Below, one piece after another: positions 17,507-24,850 of a stretch of 64,000 nucleotides of DNA (positions within the stretch are counted from its first letter, which is position 1; each line of letters opens with the position of its first letter). This stretch comes from Variibacter gotjawalensis (GTDB taxonomy: Bacteria > Pseudomonadota > Alphaproteobacteria > Rhizobiales > Xanthobacteraceae). Where the stretch lies: positions 3,921,501 to 3,985,500 of the forward strand of contig NZ_AP014946.1 of assembly GCF_002355335.1 (NCBI RefSeq). The letters are read 5' to 3'. The notes beneath the pieces are model-generated. The model was not told where the DNA came from. It worked only from the letters and a program-made list of their open reading frames with translations, and made no database searches. The position numbers were made by a program, and so were the translations under genes.

Positions 17507-17899
17507 ATGCCGGCGCCAGATCCGTTCAATCGCAAATGTGCAACCCGTGTCGTGCTTGATCGCGTCGGCGATAAATGGGCTGTGTTGATCCTGATCCTGC
17601 TGCACGACGAGGCTCACCGCTTCAACGAGTTGCGCCGCCGCATCGACGGCATCTCGCAGAAGATGCTCTCGCAGACGCTGCGCAGCCTGGAGCGCGACGG
17701 ACTCGTGCATCGCCACGTCGAGGCGACCGTTCCGGTCACGGTCGAGTACTCGATCACGCCGCTCGGCAAGACGCTTTATGCGGCCGTCGATGCGTTACGT
17801 GTTTGGGCCGAAACGCATCTCAAAGACGTCGAGACCGCGCAGAAGCGTTACGACCGTACCAACGAGAAGCCGGCACGGCCGCTGCGGAAAGCGGCCTGA
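17507..17899 (+). CDS. HxlR-family winged-helix transcriptional regulator
   Basis: 130 residues from ATG 17507, with GGAGAG just upstream. Cys11 in FNRKCATRVVLDRVGDKWAVLIL matches the N-terminal cysteine sensed by HxlR redox regulators; the wing and helix region RFNELRRRIDGISQKMLSQTLRSLERDGLVHR is canonical. It presumably represses the divergent NAD(P)-binding oxidoreductase and its own gene, with the single Cys acting as electrophile or oxidant sensor (inferred from family). Confidence 0.9.
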   Translation: MPAPDPFNRKCATRVVLDRVGDKWAVLILILLHDEAHRFNELRRRIDGISQKMLSQTLRSLERDGLVHRHVEATVPVTVEYSITPLGKTLYAAVDALRVWAETHLKDVETAQKRYDRTNEKPARPLRKAA

Positions 17900-17903
17900 C
17901 GAT

Positions 17904-17992
17904 CGTCATTGCGAGGAGCCGCTAGCGGCGACGCGGCAATCCAGAAGAAGAAAGAACTGGATTGCTTCGCGACTTCGTCGCTCGCAATGACG
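17904..17992. repeat. Intergenic inverted repeat of the CGTCATTGCGAG class
   Basis: Outer arms CGTCATTGCGAG (17904-17915) and CTCGCAATGACG (17981-17992) are exact inverted copies, and inner GCAATCCAG (17936-17944) / CTGGATTGC (17957-17965) form a second stem. This element type is widespread in alphaproteobacterial intergenic regions and sits between convergent genes here. Confidence 0.8.
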
Positions 17993-18008
17993 AGGAAATG
18001 TCAGTGCG

Positions 18009-18695
18009 TCAAACCCACTTGATGTCGAGCGACGCCATCGTCTTCTCGAAGCCCCCCGGCAGCGTCTGCGTGCCTTTAATCACCGCGGCTTCCATCTTCT
18101 TTTCGATCTCGCGCGTCGCAGCGAACGTGTCCGCAACTTCCGCGATCCGCGCGAAAGGCACGACGACGACGCCGTTGCGATCGCCGATGATCATGTCGCC
18201 CGCATTGACGACGACGCCGCCGACCGACACCGGAAGTCCGACCGTTCCCGGCCCCTGACGGAACGGCGAATTCGGCGAGATTCCGCGCGCAAATACCGGA
18301 ATGCCGACGTCCTCGATGCCTTCGATGTCGCGCACCAAACCATCGGTGACTACGGCGACACAACCCGCATTGCGCACCATGCCGATCGCGAGATCGCCAA
18401 GCGAGGCCGAGCCCGTCCAGTCATGCGTCGACAGCACGAGAATGTCGCCGGCCTTTGCAACCGTGTTCGCCGCATACACCGCCATGTTGTCGCGCGCGCG
18501 CACCCAGGCCGGCAATGCCGGCCCACAGATGCGCCCCGCGAACGGGTAAACCGGCTTGATCTGGTAATCCATCGCGCCGTTGCGGCCGAGCGCATCGGTC
18601 ACCCAGCCGGTCGGGATGTCTTTGTATCGCGCGATGAGAGCCGCATCCGGGCGCGGCCATTCGCGCCGGATCGTCAGATTAGGACCGTCGGACAT
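18009..18695 (-). CDS. RraA-like protein (4-carboxy-4-hydroxy-2-oxoadipate aldolase / RraA superfamily)
   Basis: 228 residues. Family signatures: VTDALG near residue 33, the GD-x-x-V-x-S-like turn, DGLVRDIEGIEDVGIPVFARG, and GDMIIGDRNGVVVVPF. Members include metal-dependent HMG/CHA aldolases of protocatechuate and gallate pathways, oxaloacetate decarboxylases, and the RNase E inhibitor RraA. Here it follows livM by 2 nt in a Liv-type operon, which fits a catabolic lyase acting on an imported acid better than RNA metabolism. Substrate unknown. Confidence 0.82.
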   Translation of the reverse strand: MSDGPNLTIRREWPRPDAALIARYKDIPTGWVTDALGRNGAMDYQIKPVYPFAGRICGPALPAWVRARDNMAVYAANTVAKAGDILVLSTHDWTGSASLGDLAIGMVRNAGCVAVVTDGLVRDIEGIEDVGIPVFARGISPNSPFRQGPGTVGLPVSVGGVVVNAGDMIIGDRNGVVVVPFARIAEVADTFAATREIEKKMEAAVIKGTQTLPGGFEKTMASLDIKWV

Positions 18696-18697
18696 GC

Positions 18698-19672
18698 TTA
18701 GAGTTTCACTTTCAGAAGGTTCGCGATTTCACCGACGACGCCGCGGCGGAACAACAGCACGCAGAGCACGAAGATGATGCCTTGGATCACCGTGACCCAC
18801 TGGCCGTACGACGCAAGGTTGTCCTGCATCGCTATGATGATGAACGCGCCGACCACCGGCCCGAAGATCGTGCCGAGACCGCCGACGAGCGACATGAGCA
18901 CTACCTCACCCGACATCGTCCAATCCACGTCGGTGAGTGATGCGAGCTGGAACACGATTGCCTTCGTCGAGCCAGCAAGACCCGCGAGCGTTGCCGACAG
19001 AACGAACGCCGCAAGCTTGTAGCGTTCGGTCTTGTAGCCGAGCGAGATCGCGCGCGGCTCGTTCTCGCGGATGGCTTTCAGCACTTCGCCGAACGGCGAA
19101 TTGATGATGCGGTAGATCAAGAGGAAGCCGGCGAGGAAAATCACCAGCACCAGGATGTACATATTCGTCTGGTTCGTCAGGTCGATGACGCCGAACAGCT
19201 TGCCGCGCGGCACGGCCTGAATGCCGTCTTCGCCGTGTGTGAACGGTGCCTGCAGCGCGAAGAAGAACATCATCTGCGCGAGCGCAAGCGTGATCATCGC
19301 GAAGTAGATGCCTTGGCGGCGGATCGCGATCGAACCGGCCACGAGGCCGAGCCCGCAGGCCGACAGCGTTCCGAGCAGGATCGCCAGTTCAGGCGTTAAA
19401 CCCCACACCTTGGCGGCGTGCGCACAGATGTAAGCGGCCCAGCCGAAATAAAGAGCGTGCCCGAACGACAAGAGACCGACGAAGCCGATCAACAAGTTGA
19501 ACGCACAGGCGAACAGCGCGAAGCACAGCGCCTTCATCACCGAGATCGGGTAGATGAAAACGGGCGCCGCGATCAGGATCGCAACCATGAAGAGAAACGC
19601 GACAATCTCGGCGCGTCTCGACGAAGGCTCGGACGATGCGGTGATCGTGGTGTCAGCGGTTGTATCAGCCAT
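18698..19672 (-). CDS. livM: Branched-chain amino acid type ABC permease LivM
   Basis: 324 residues from the ATG at 19672 (GGACGG upstream). About ten hydrophobic segments; FNLLIGFVGLLSFGHALYFGWAAY and the EAA-like NEPRAISLGY loop are LivM markers. Forms the inner-membrane channel with LivH. It starts 1 nt after the livH stop. Substrates of the HAAT family include amino acids, amides, urea and aromatic acids, so specificity is not settled. Confidence 0.93.
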   Translation of the reverse strand: MADTTADTTITASSEPSSRRAEIVAFLFMVAILIAAPVFIYPISVMKALCFALFACAFNLLIGFVGLLSFGHALYFGWAAYICAHAAKVWGLTPELAILLGTLSACGLGLVAGSIAIRRQGIYFAMITLALAQMMFFFALQAPFTHGEDGIQAVPRGKLFGVIDLTNQTNMYILVLVIFLAGFLLIYRIINSPFGEVLKAIRENEPRAISLGYKTERYKLAAFVLSATLAGLAGSTKAIVFQLASLTDVDWTMSGEVVLMSLVGGLGTIFGPVVGAFIIIAMQDNLASYGQWVTVIQGIIFVLCVLLFRRGVVGEIANLLKVKL

Positions 19673-19673
19673 G

Positions 19674-20591
19674 TTACGCCGTCCGTCCAAACAGGCCCGC
19701 GGGCCGCACAAGAAGCACGATCGCCATGATCACGAAAATCACGGTGTTCGACGCTTCCGGGAAAAATACTTTGGTGAGGCCTTCGACCACGCCGAGCGCG
19801 AAGCCGGTAACGATCGCGCCCATGATCGAGCCCATGCCGCCGATGACGACAACGGCGAACACTACGATGATGATGTTAGCGCCCATCTGCGGCGACACGT
19901 TGTAGATCGGCGCGGCCATCACGCCGGCAAGACCAGCGAGGCCGACGCCGAAGCCGTAGGTCAGCGTGATCATGCGCGGCACGTTGATGCCGAACGCGCG
20001 CACGAGCGTCGGATTTTCCGTCGCGGCGCGCAGGTTGGCGCCAAGACGCGTCTTCTCGATCACGAACCAGGTCGCGATGCAGACGACGAGCGAGAACACG
20101 ACGACCCAGCCGCGATAGGTCGGCAGGAACATAAAGCCCAGGTTGTACCCGCCGGTTAGTTGCGGCGGTGCGCGATACGGCAGGCCGGACGAGCCGAACG
20201 AATTGCGGAACAGGCCTTCTGTGATCAGCGCGATGCCGAATGTCAGCAGCAATCCGTAGAGATGGTCGAGATTATAAAGGCGGTGCAGGAATAGCCGCTC
20301 GATGATGATGCCGAACGCCGCGACGACGAACGGCACAATGAGCAGTGCCCACCAGTAGTTCAGGCCGAGCTTGATCGGCTGCGCCATACCGGGGATTGGG
20401 ATGCCGTTGAGCAGGAAGTAGGCGACGAAGGCGCCCATCATGTACTGCGCGCCGTGGCTGAAGTTGATGATGTTCAGCATGCCGAAGATGACGGCAAGGC
20501 CGAGACTCAGCAGCGCGTAGAACGATCCGTTGATCAGGCCGAGCAACAGCTGGCCGAACAACGCCTGCGAGGGAATACCAAAGATGTCCAT
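19674..20591 (-). CDS. livH: Branched-chain amino acid type ABC permease LivH
   Basis: 305 residues with the characteristic LGLINGSFYALLSLGLAVIFGMLNIINFSHGAQYMMGAF start of LivH. The later LRAATENPTLVRAFGINVPR EAA loop and terminal VRPAGLFGRTA are also family hallmarks. Partner of LivM. It follows the second binding-protein gene after a strong hairpin terminator, implying permease expression by partial read-through. Confidence 0.95.
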   Translation of the reverse strand: MDIFGIPSQALFGQLLLGLINGSFYALLSLGLAVIFGMLNIINFSHGAQYMMGAFVAYFLLNGIPIPGMAQPIKLGLNYWWALLIVPFVVAAFGIIIERLFLHRLYNLDHLYGLLLTFGIALITEGLFRNSFGSSGLPYRAPPQLTGGYNLGFMFLPTYRGWVVVFSLVVCIATWFVIEKTRLGANLRAATENPTLVRAFGINVPRMITLTYGFGVGLAGLAGVMAAPIYNVSPQMGANIIIVVFAVVVIGGMGSIMGAIVTGFALGVVEGLTKVFFPEASNTVIFVIMAIVLLVRPAGLFGRTA

Positions 20592-20647
20592 ACCTGCCCC
20601 ACTCTCCCGCTCAGCGGGGAGAAGCCCGCGATACGCCGCGAGCGCCG

Positions 20648-20679
20648 AAAAAAAGCGGGAGCGCCGGTGAGGCGCTCCC
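20648..20679 (-). terminator. Rho-independent terminator/attenuator after the second binding-protein gene
   Basis: On the minus strand, perfect 9-bp arms (20679-20671 and 20665-20657) with a 5-nt loop are followed by a run of seven T (20654-20648). It lies 8 nt downstream of the binding-protein stop and before livH, so it should lower permease transcription relative to binding proteins. Confidence 0.85.
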
Positions 20680-20687
20680 GTGTCACA

Positions 20688-21893
20688 TCAGCCGCTAACG
20701 AGCGGGCACTTGCCGTCCGCGATCGGACGGAACGCTTCTGCAGCCGGAATGGTCGCGCGCGTCTTGTAGTAGTCCCACGGACCCTTCGACTCGGCCGGCT
20801 TCTTGACCTCGAAGAGGTACATGTCGTGGATGTGGCGGCCGTCGGCGCGGATCGTGCCCTTGCCGAACAACGGATCTTCCGTCGGCAGCTCCTTCATCTT
20901 CGCAACGACAGCCTTGCCGTCAGCGCCCGACTTCGTGGCTTCGATGGCCTTGAGATAATGCAACGTGCCCGCGTAAACGCCGGCCTGCACCATCGTCGGG
21001 TATTTGCCGCCGTTGGCTGCCGAAAAGCGCTTGGCGAAAGCGCGGCTCTGGTCGTTGAGATCCCAATACCAAGCTTCCGTGAAGATCAGGCCCTGTGCAG
21101 TCTGCAGACCGAGCGCATGCACGTCGGTGATGAAGAGCAGCAAGCCTGCGAGGTTCTGACCGCCGGCGACGATGCCGAATTCGGAAGCCTGCTTAATGGT
21201 GTTGACCGTGTCACCGCCCGCATTGGCGAGGCCGATGATCTTCGCTTTCGAAGCCTGTGCCTGCAGGAGGAACGACGAGAAGTCCGGCGTGTTCAGCGGC
21301 GCGCGAACCTTGCCGACCACCTTGCCGCCGTTAGCTTCGACGACAGCCGAGGTGTCACGCTCGAGCGCGTGACCGAAGGCATAGTCGGCCGTGAGGAAGA
21401 ACCAAGTGTTGCCACCCGTCTTGACGACAGCCTTGCCGGTGCCGTTGGCGAGAGCCCACGTGTCGTAGGTCCAGTGCACAGTGTTCGGCGTGCATTGCGC
21501 GCCGGTGAGGTCGGCGGTTGCCGGGCCTGAACCGATGAACACCTTGTTCTTGTCGCGGGTGACCTGATTGATCGCGAGAGCCACGCCGGAGTTCGGCACG
21601 TCGACAATCGCGTCGACCTTCTCGGTGTCGAACCACTGACGCGCGATACCCGAGCCGATGTCCGGCTTGTTCTGATGGTCGCCGCTGACGAACTCGACCT
21701 TGATGCCCTTCTTCTCGGCACCGAAATCTTCCGCCGCAGCCTTTGCGGCCCACAGCGAGCCGGGGCCCGAGAGGTCGGCGTAAAGGCTCGACATATCGGT
21801 GAGGACACCGATCTTGACGCTGACTTGTTGCGCCTGCGCGCTGGCCGTTGCCAATGCGAGCGCGAGAACGCTTGCTCCTAGAAACTTCTTCAT
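20688..21893 (-). CDS. ABC transporter substrate-binding protein (Peripla_BP_6, LivK type), copy B
   Basis: 401 residues from the ATG at 21893 (GGGAG at 6 nt). Signal peptide MKKFLGASVLALALATASAQA, then the type I periplasmic binding fold with KIGVLTDMSSLYADLSGPGS, DHQNKPDIG and DVPNSGVALAINQV. It is about 70-75 per cent identical by eye to the gene just upstream, so the two arose by tandem duplication. The shared motif pair and identical gene order suggest either dosage or two related ligands. The receptor serves LivHMGF of this operon. Confidence 0.94.
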   Translation of the reverse strand: MKKFLGASVLALALATASAQAQQVSVKIGVLTDMSSLYADLSGPGSLWAAKAAAEDFGAEKKGIKVEFVSGDHQNKPDIGSGIARQWFDTEKVDAIVDVPNSGVALAINQVTRDKNKVFIGSGPATADLTGAQCTPNTVHWTYDTWALANGTGKAVVKTGGNTWFFLTADYAFGHALERDTSAVVEANGGKVVGKVRAPLNTPDFSSFLLQAQASKAKIIGLANAGGDTVNTIKQASEFGIVAGGQNLAGLLLFITDVHALGLQTAQGLIFTEAWYWDLNDQSRAFAKRFSAANGGKYPTMVQAGVYAGTLHYLKAIEATKSGADGKAVVAKMKELPTEDPLFGKGTIRADGRHIHDMYLFEVKKPAESKGPWDYYKTRATIPAAEAFRPIADGKCPLVSG

Positions 21894-21972
21894 CACTCAC
21901 TCCCAGTGAAGCGACCTGCCTAACGGCAGGCCGCCATTTTCATCACGGCGGCGGAATGCCGCCGATCAAACA

Positions 21973-23184
21973 TCAGCCGCCAACCAGCGGGCATTTGCCC
22001 TCGGCGAGCGGACGGAACGCTTCGGCGGCGGGGATCGTCGCGCGAACTTTCATGTAGTCCCAAGGCCCCTTCGACTCGGATGGCTTCTTCACTTCGAGCA
22101 GATACATGTCGTGGATCTTGCGACCGTCTGCGCGGATCATGCCCTTACCGAACAGCGGATCGTCGGTCGGGATTTCCTTCATCTTCGCAACGACAGCCTT
22201 GCCGTCACGATCGTCCTTCAGGGCTTCGACGGCTTTCAGGTAATGAAGGACGCCCGCATAGACGCCGGCCTGCACCATCGAGGGCATCTGGTTCTTGTAT
22301 TGCGGCGCGAAGCGCTTGGAGAACGCGCGGCTTTCTTCGTTGCGGTCCCAATAGAAGGCTTCCGTGAAGATCAGGCCCTGCGCGGTTTCAAGACCGAGCG
22401 AGTGGATGTCGGTGACGAACACCAGAAGACCCGCGAGGCTCTGCCCGCCCTTCACGATGCCGAATTCAGCCGCCTGCTTGACCGAGTTGATCGTGTCGCC
22501 GCCCGCATTGGCCAGACCGATGACCTTCGCCTTCGAAGCCTGCGCCTGCAGCAGGAACGACGAGAAGTCCGACGAATTGATCGGGTGGCGCACCTTGCCG
22601 AGCACCTTGCCGTTGCTGGCTTCGACCACCGCCGACGTGTCCCGCTCGAGCGCGTGACCGAAGGCGTAGTCGGCCGTCAGGAAGAACCACGTGTTGCCGC
22701 CGGTCGCGACGACGGCCTTGCCGGTGCCGTGCGCTAGCGCCCAGGTATCGAACGTCCAATGGACGTGGTTCGGCGAGCATTGCGGGCCGGTGAGATCGGC
22801 CGTACCCGGACCCGACGAGACGAACACCTTGTTTTTCTCGCGGGCGACCTGGTTGACGGCAAGCGCGACGGCCGAGTTCGGCACGTCGAACACGGCATCG
22901 ACCGCGCCGGTGTCGAACCAGGTGCGCGCCGTGTTGGCACCGATGTCCGGCTTGTTCTGATGATCGGCGCCGATGATCTCGACCTTCATGCCCTTCTTCT
23001 CGGCACCGAAGTCTTCGACAGCCATTTTCGCGGCGACGACCGAACCCGGTCCCGTGATGTCGGCATAAAGGCTCGACATGTCGTTGAGAACGCCAATACG
23101 GATGACGCCGTCGCTATACTGCGCGTGCGCCGAACCGCACGCCAGCGCGAGCGTCAATCCTGTTAGGCCGAGCAACCGCTTCAT
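21973..23184 (-). CDS. ABC transporter substrate-binding protein (Peripla_BP_6, LivK type), copy A
   Basis: 403 residues from ATG 23184, with GGGAG spaced as in copy B. Signal peptide MKRLLGLTGLTLALACGSAHA. Shares with copy B the VRIGVL(T/N)DMSSLYAD start, GDHQNKPDIG-like segment and C-terminal AEGKCPLVGG ending. Differences cluster in surface positions and a few around the cleft, so related but not identical ligands are possible. Lies between livF and copy B. Confidence 0.94.
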   Translation of the reverse strand: MKRLLGLTGLTLALACGSAHAQYSDGVIRIGVLNDMSSLYADITGPGSVVAAKMAVEDFGAEKKGMKVEIIGADHQNKPDIGANTARTWFDTGAVDAVFDVPNSAVALAVNQVAREKNKVFVSSGPGTADLTGPQCSPNHVHWTFDTWALAHGTGKAVVATGGNTWFFLTADYAFGHALERDTSAVVEASNGKVLGKVRHPINSSDFSSFLLQAQASKAKVIGLANAGGDTINSVKQAAEFGIVKGGQSLAGLLVFVTDIHSLGLETAQGLIFTEAFYWDRNEESRAFSKRFAPQYKNQMPSMVQAGVYAGVLHYLKAVEALKDDRDGKAVVAKMKEIPTDDPLFGKGMIRADGRKIHDMYLLEVKKPSESKGPWDYMKVRATIPAAEAFRPLAEGKCPLVGG

Positions 23185-23246
23185 TTGATTCACTCCCATT
23201 TTTCTTTTTTGTCGTTGGGCGCTTTCCCCCGAAAGCCCTGAGTCTC

Positions 23247-23960
23247 TTAGACGCCGAGATATTCGTGCAGCTTGTCCATGTTCGCGGCGAGTTCGGCGCT
23301 CTCGAAGGATTCCTTCACGGTGCCGTGCTCCATGACGTAGAAGCGGTCGGCGACGGTCGAAGCGAAACGGAAGTTCTGCTCAACCAGCAGGATCGTGAAG
23401 CCCTGCTCCTTCAACGTGCGGATCGTCTTGCCGATCTGCTGAATGATCACCGGCGCAAGACCTTCGGTCGGCTCATCGAGCAGCAGCAGCCGCGCACCCG
23501 TGCGCAGGATGCGGCCGATCGCGAGCATCTGCTGCTCGCCGCCGGAGAGCTTAGTGCCCTGGCTCTTCAAGCGTTCCTTCACGTTCGGGAACAACTCAAA
23601 GATGCGGTCAAGGCTGAGGCCGCCCGGACGAACCTCCGGTGGCAGTACCAAATTTTCGGCGACGTCGAGGCTCGAGAAGATGCCGCGCTCTTCCGGGCAG
23701 AAAGCGAGGCCCGCACGCGCGATCTTATCGGACGTGCGGCCGATCAGCTCCTTGCCCTCGAACATCACGGAGCCGCGGCGATTGCCGACGATGCCCATGA
23801 TGGATTTCAACGTCGTCGTCTTGCCGGCGCCGTTGCGGCCGAGCAGACAGACCACCTCGCCTTCGCGCACGTCGAAGTTCACGCCGTGCAGAATGTGCGA
23901 CTCGCCGTACCAGGCTTGCAGGTCGCGAACCGCCAGCATCGGGTTGGTCTTATCAAGCAT
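23247..23960 (-). CDS. livF: ABC transporter ATP-binding protein LivF
   Basis: 237 residues from ATG 23960, which overlaps the livG stop by 8 nt; a GTG at 23969 would add three residues. Walker A GRNGAGKT, the LivF-specific CPEERGIFSSLDVAENL, signature LSGGEQQMLAIGRIL, Walker B LLLLDEPTEGL and switch HVEQN-type VEQNF are all present. One of two ATPases of the importer. Confidence 0.95.
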   Translation of the reverse strand: MLDKTNPMLAVRDLQAWYGESHILHGVNFDVREGEVVCLLGRNGAGKTTTLKSIMGIVGNRRGSVMFEGKELIGRTSDKIARAGLAFCPEERGIFSSLDVAENLVLPPEVRPGGLSLDRIFELFPNVKERLKSQGTKLSGGEQQMLAIGRILRTGARLLLLDEPTEGLAPVIIQQIGKTIRTLKEQGFTILLVEQNFRFASTVADRFYVMEHGTVKESFESAELAANMDKLHEYLGV

Positions 23961-24708
23961 GCCCGACACCCATGTAGGCTTCCTTCACTTCCGGATGGTT
24001 CGACACTGTCTTGTAGTCGCCCTCGGCGAGCACGCGCCCGCGCGTCAGCACCGTAATCGTGTCCGACAACGTCGCGACAACGTTGAGGTTGTGCTCGACC
24101 ATCAGCACGGTGCGGTTGGCGGAAACGGATTTGATCAGCGCGGCGACGCGGTCGATATCTTCGTGACCCATGCCAGCGGTCGGCTCGTCGAGCAGCAGCA
24201 TCTCGGGATCGAGCGCGATCGTCGTGGCAAGCTCCAACGCACGCTTGCGGCCGTATGGAAGTTCAACCGCAGTGAGATGCGAATATTGCTTCAGGCCGAC
24301 GCCTTCGAGCAGCGACATCGCGCGGTCGTCGAACTCGCTGAGCACGTTCTTCGAACGCCAGAAGTCGAACGATCCGCCGCGCTTGCGCTGCAGCGCGACG
24401 CGGACATTTTCGCGTAGCGTCAGATGAGGGAACACGGCCGAGATTTGGAATGACCGCACAAGCCCAAGTTGCGCGATATCGGCCGGCGCGAGCCCCGTTA
24501 TGTCGTTTCCATTGAAGGTGATCTTGCCGCGCGTCGGTTGTAGGAACTTGGTCAGCAGATTGAAGCATGTCGTCTTGCCGGCCCCGTTCGGGCCGATCAA
24601 CGCATGAATGCTGCCGCGCTTGACCCGCAACGTGACGCCGTTGACCGCGACGAAACCTGCAAATTCCTTAGTCAGATCGTCGGTCGCCAGGATGATGTCT
24701 TCACTCAT
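23953..24708 (-). CDS. livG: ABC transporter ATP-binding protein LivG
   Basis: 251 residues. Walker A GPNGAGKT, Q-loop FQISAVFPHLTLRENV, degenerate signature LPYGRKRALELATTIAL in place of LSGGQ, Walker B LLLDEPTAGM and switch VEHN followed by the LivG C-terminal tail (NHPEVKEAYMG). First gene of the operon livG-livF-SBP-SBP-livH-livM-rraA-like, about 6.7 kb. A candidate -10 box lies 64 nt upstream. Confidence 0.95.
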   Translation of the reverse strand: MSEDIILATDDLTKEFAGFVAVNGVTLRVKRGSIHALIGPNGAGKTTCFNLLTKFLQPTRGKITFNGNDITGLAPADIAQLGLVRSFQISAVFPHLTLRENVRVALQRKRGGSFDFWRSKNVLSEFDDRAMSLLEGVGLKQYSHLTAVELPYGRKRALELATTIALDPEMLLLDEPTAGMGHEDIDRVAALIKSVSANRTVLMVEHNLNVVATLSDTITVLTRGRVLAEGDYKTVSNHPEVKEAYMGVGHA

Positions 24709-24771
24709 GGACGCAACGCTTCCCCCTGCCCCGCATTCTTCAGCGAGTTATTAGGGAACGTCCAGTGCAAA

Positions 24772-24777
24772 ATTATA
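24772..24777 (-). promoter_or_regulatory. Candidate -10 box for the livG operon
   Basis: A perfect TATAAT hexamer on the minus strand ends 63 nt upstream of the livG ATG. No good TTGACA-like -35 sits 16-18 nt further upstream (best is TGTAAC), so the call is tentative. This region (24709-24850) otherwise holds only the hairpin listed next. Confidence 0.35.
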
Positions 24778-24800
24778 GGCAGAAAAGCAAGGGCGTTACA

Positions 24801-24825
24801 GCCGCAGGTTGCAAAATCCTGCGGC
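24801..24825. terminator. Hairpin downstream of the S8 protease gene
   Basis: Perfect 8-bp arms GCCGCAGG (24801-24808) and CCTGCGGC (24818-24825) with a 9-nt loop, 26 nt beyond the protease stop codon. It lacks a clear T-run on the minus strand, so termination is plausible but not assured. Confidence 0.45.
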
Positions 24826-24850
24826 ATTTAGTGAACGCGACAAAGTTCTT

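Noticed and set aside
17904-17992. Element between convergent genes as a small RNA gene
   Set aside because: Inverted-repeat architecture matches a common dispersed repeat, and no promoter was seen.
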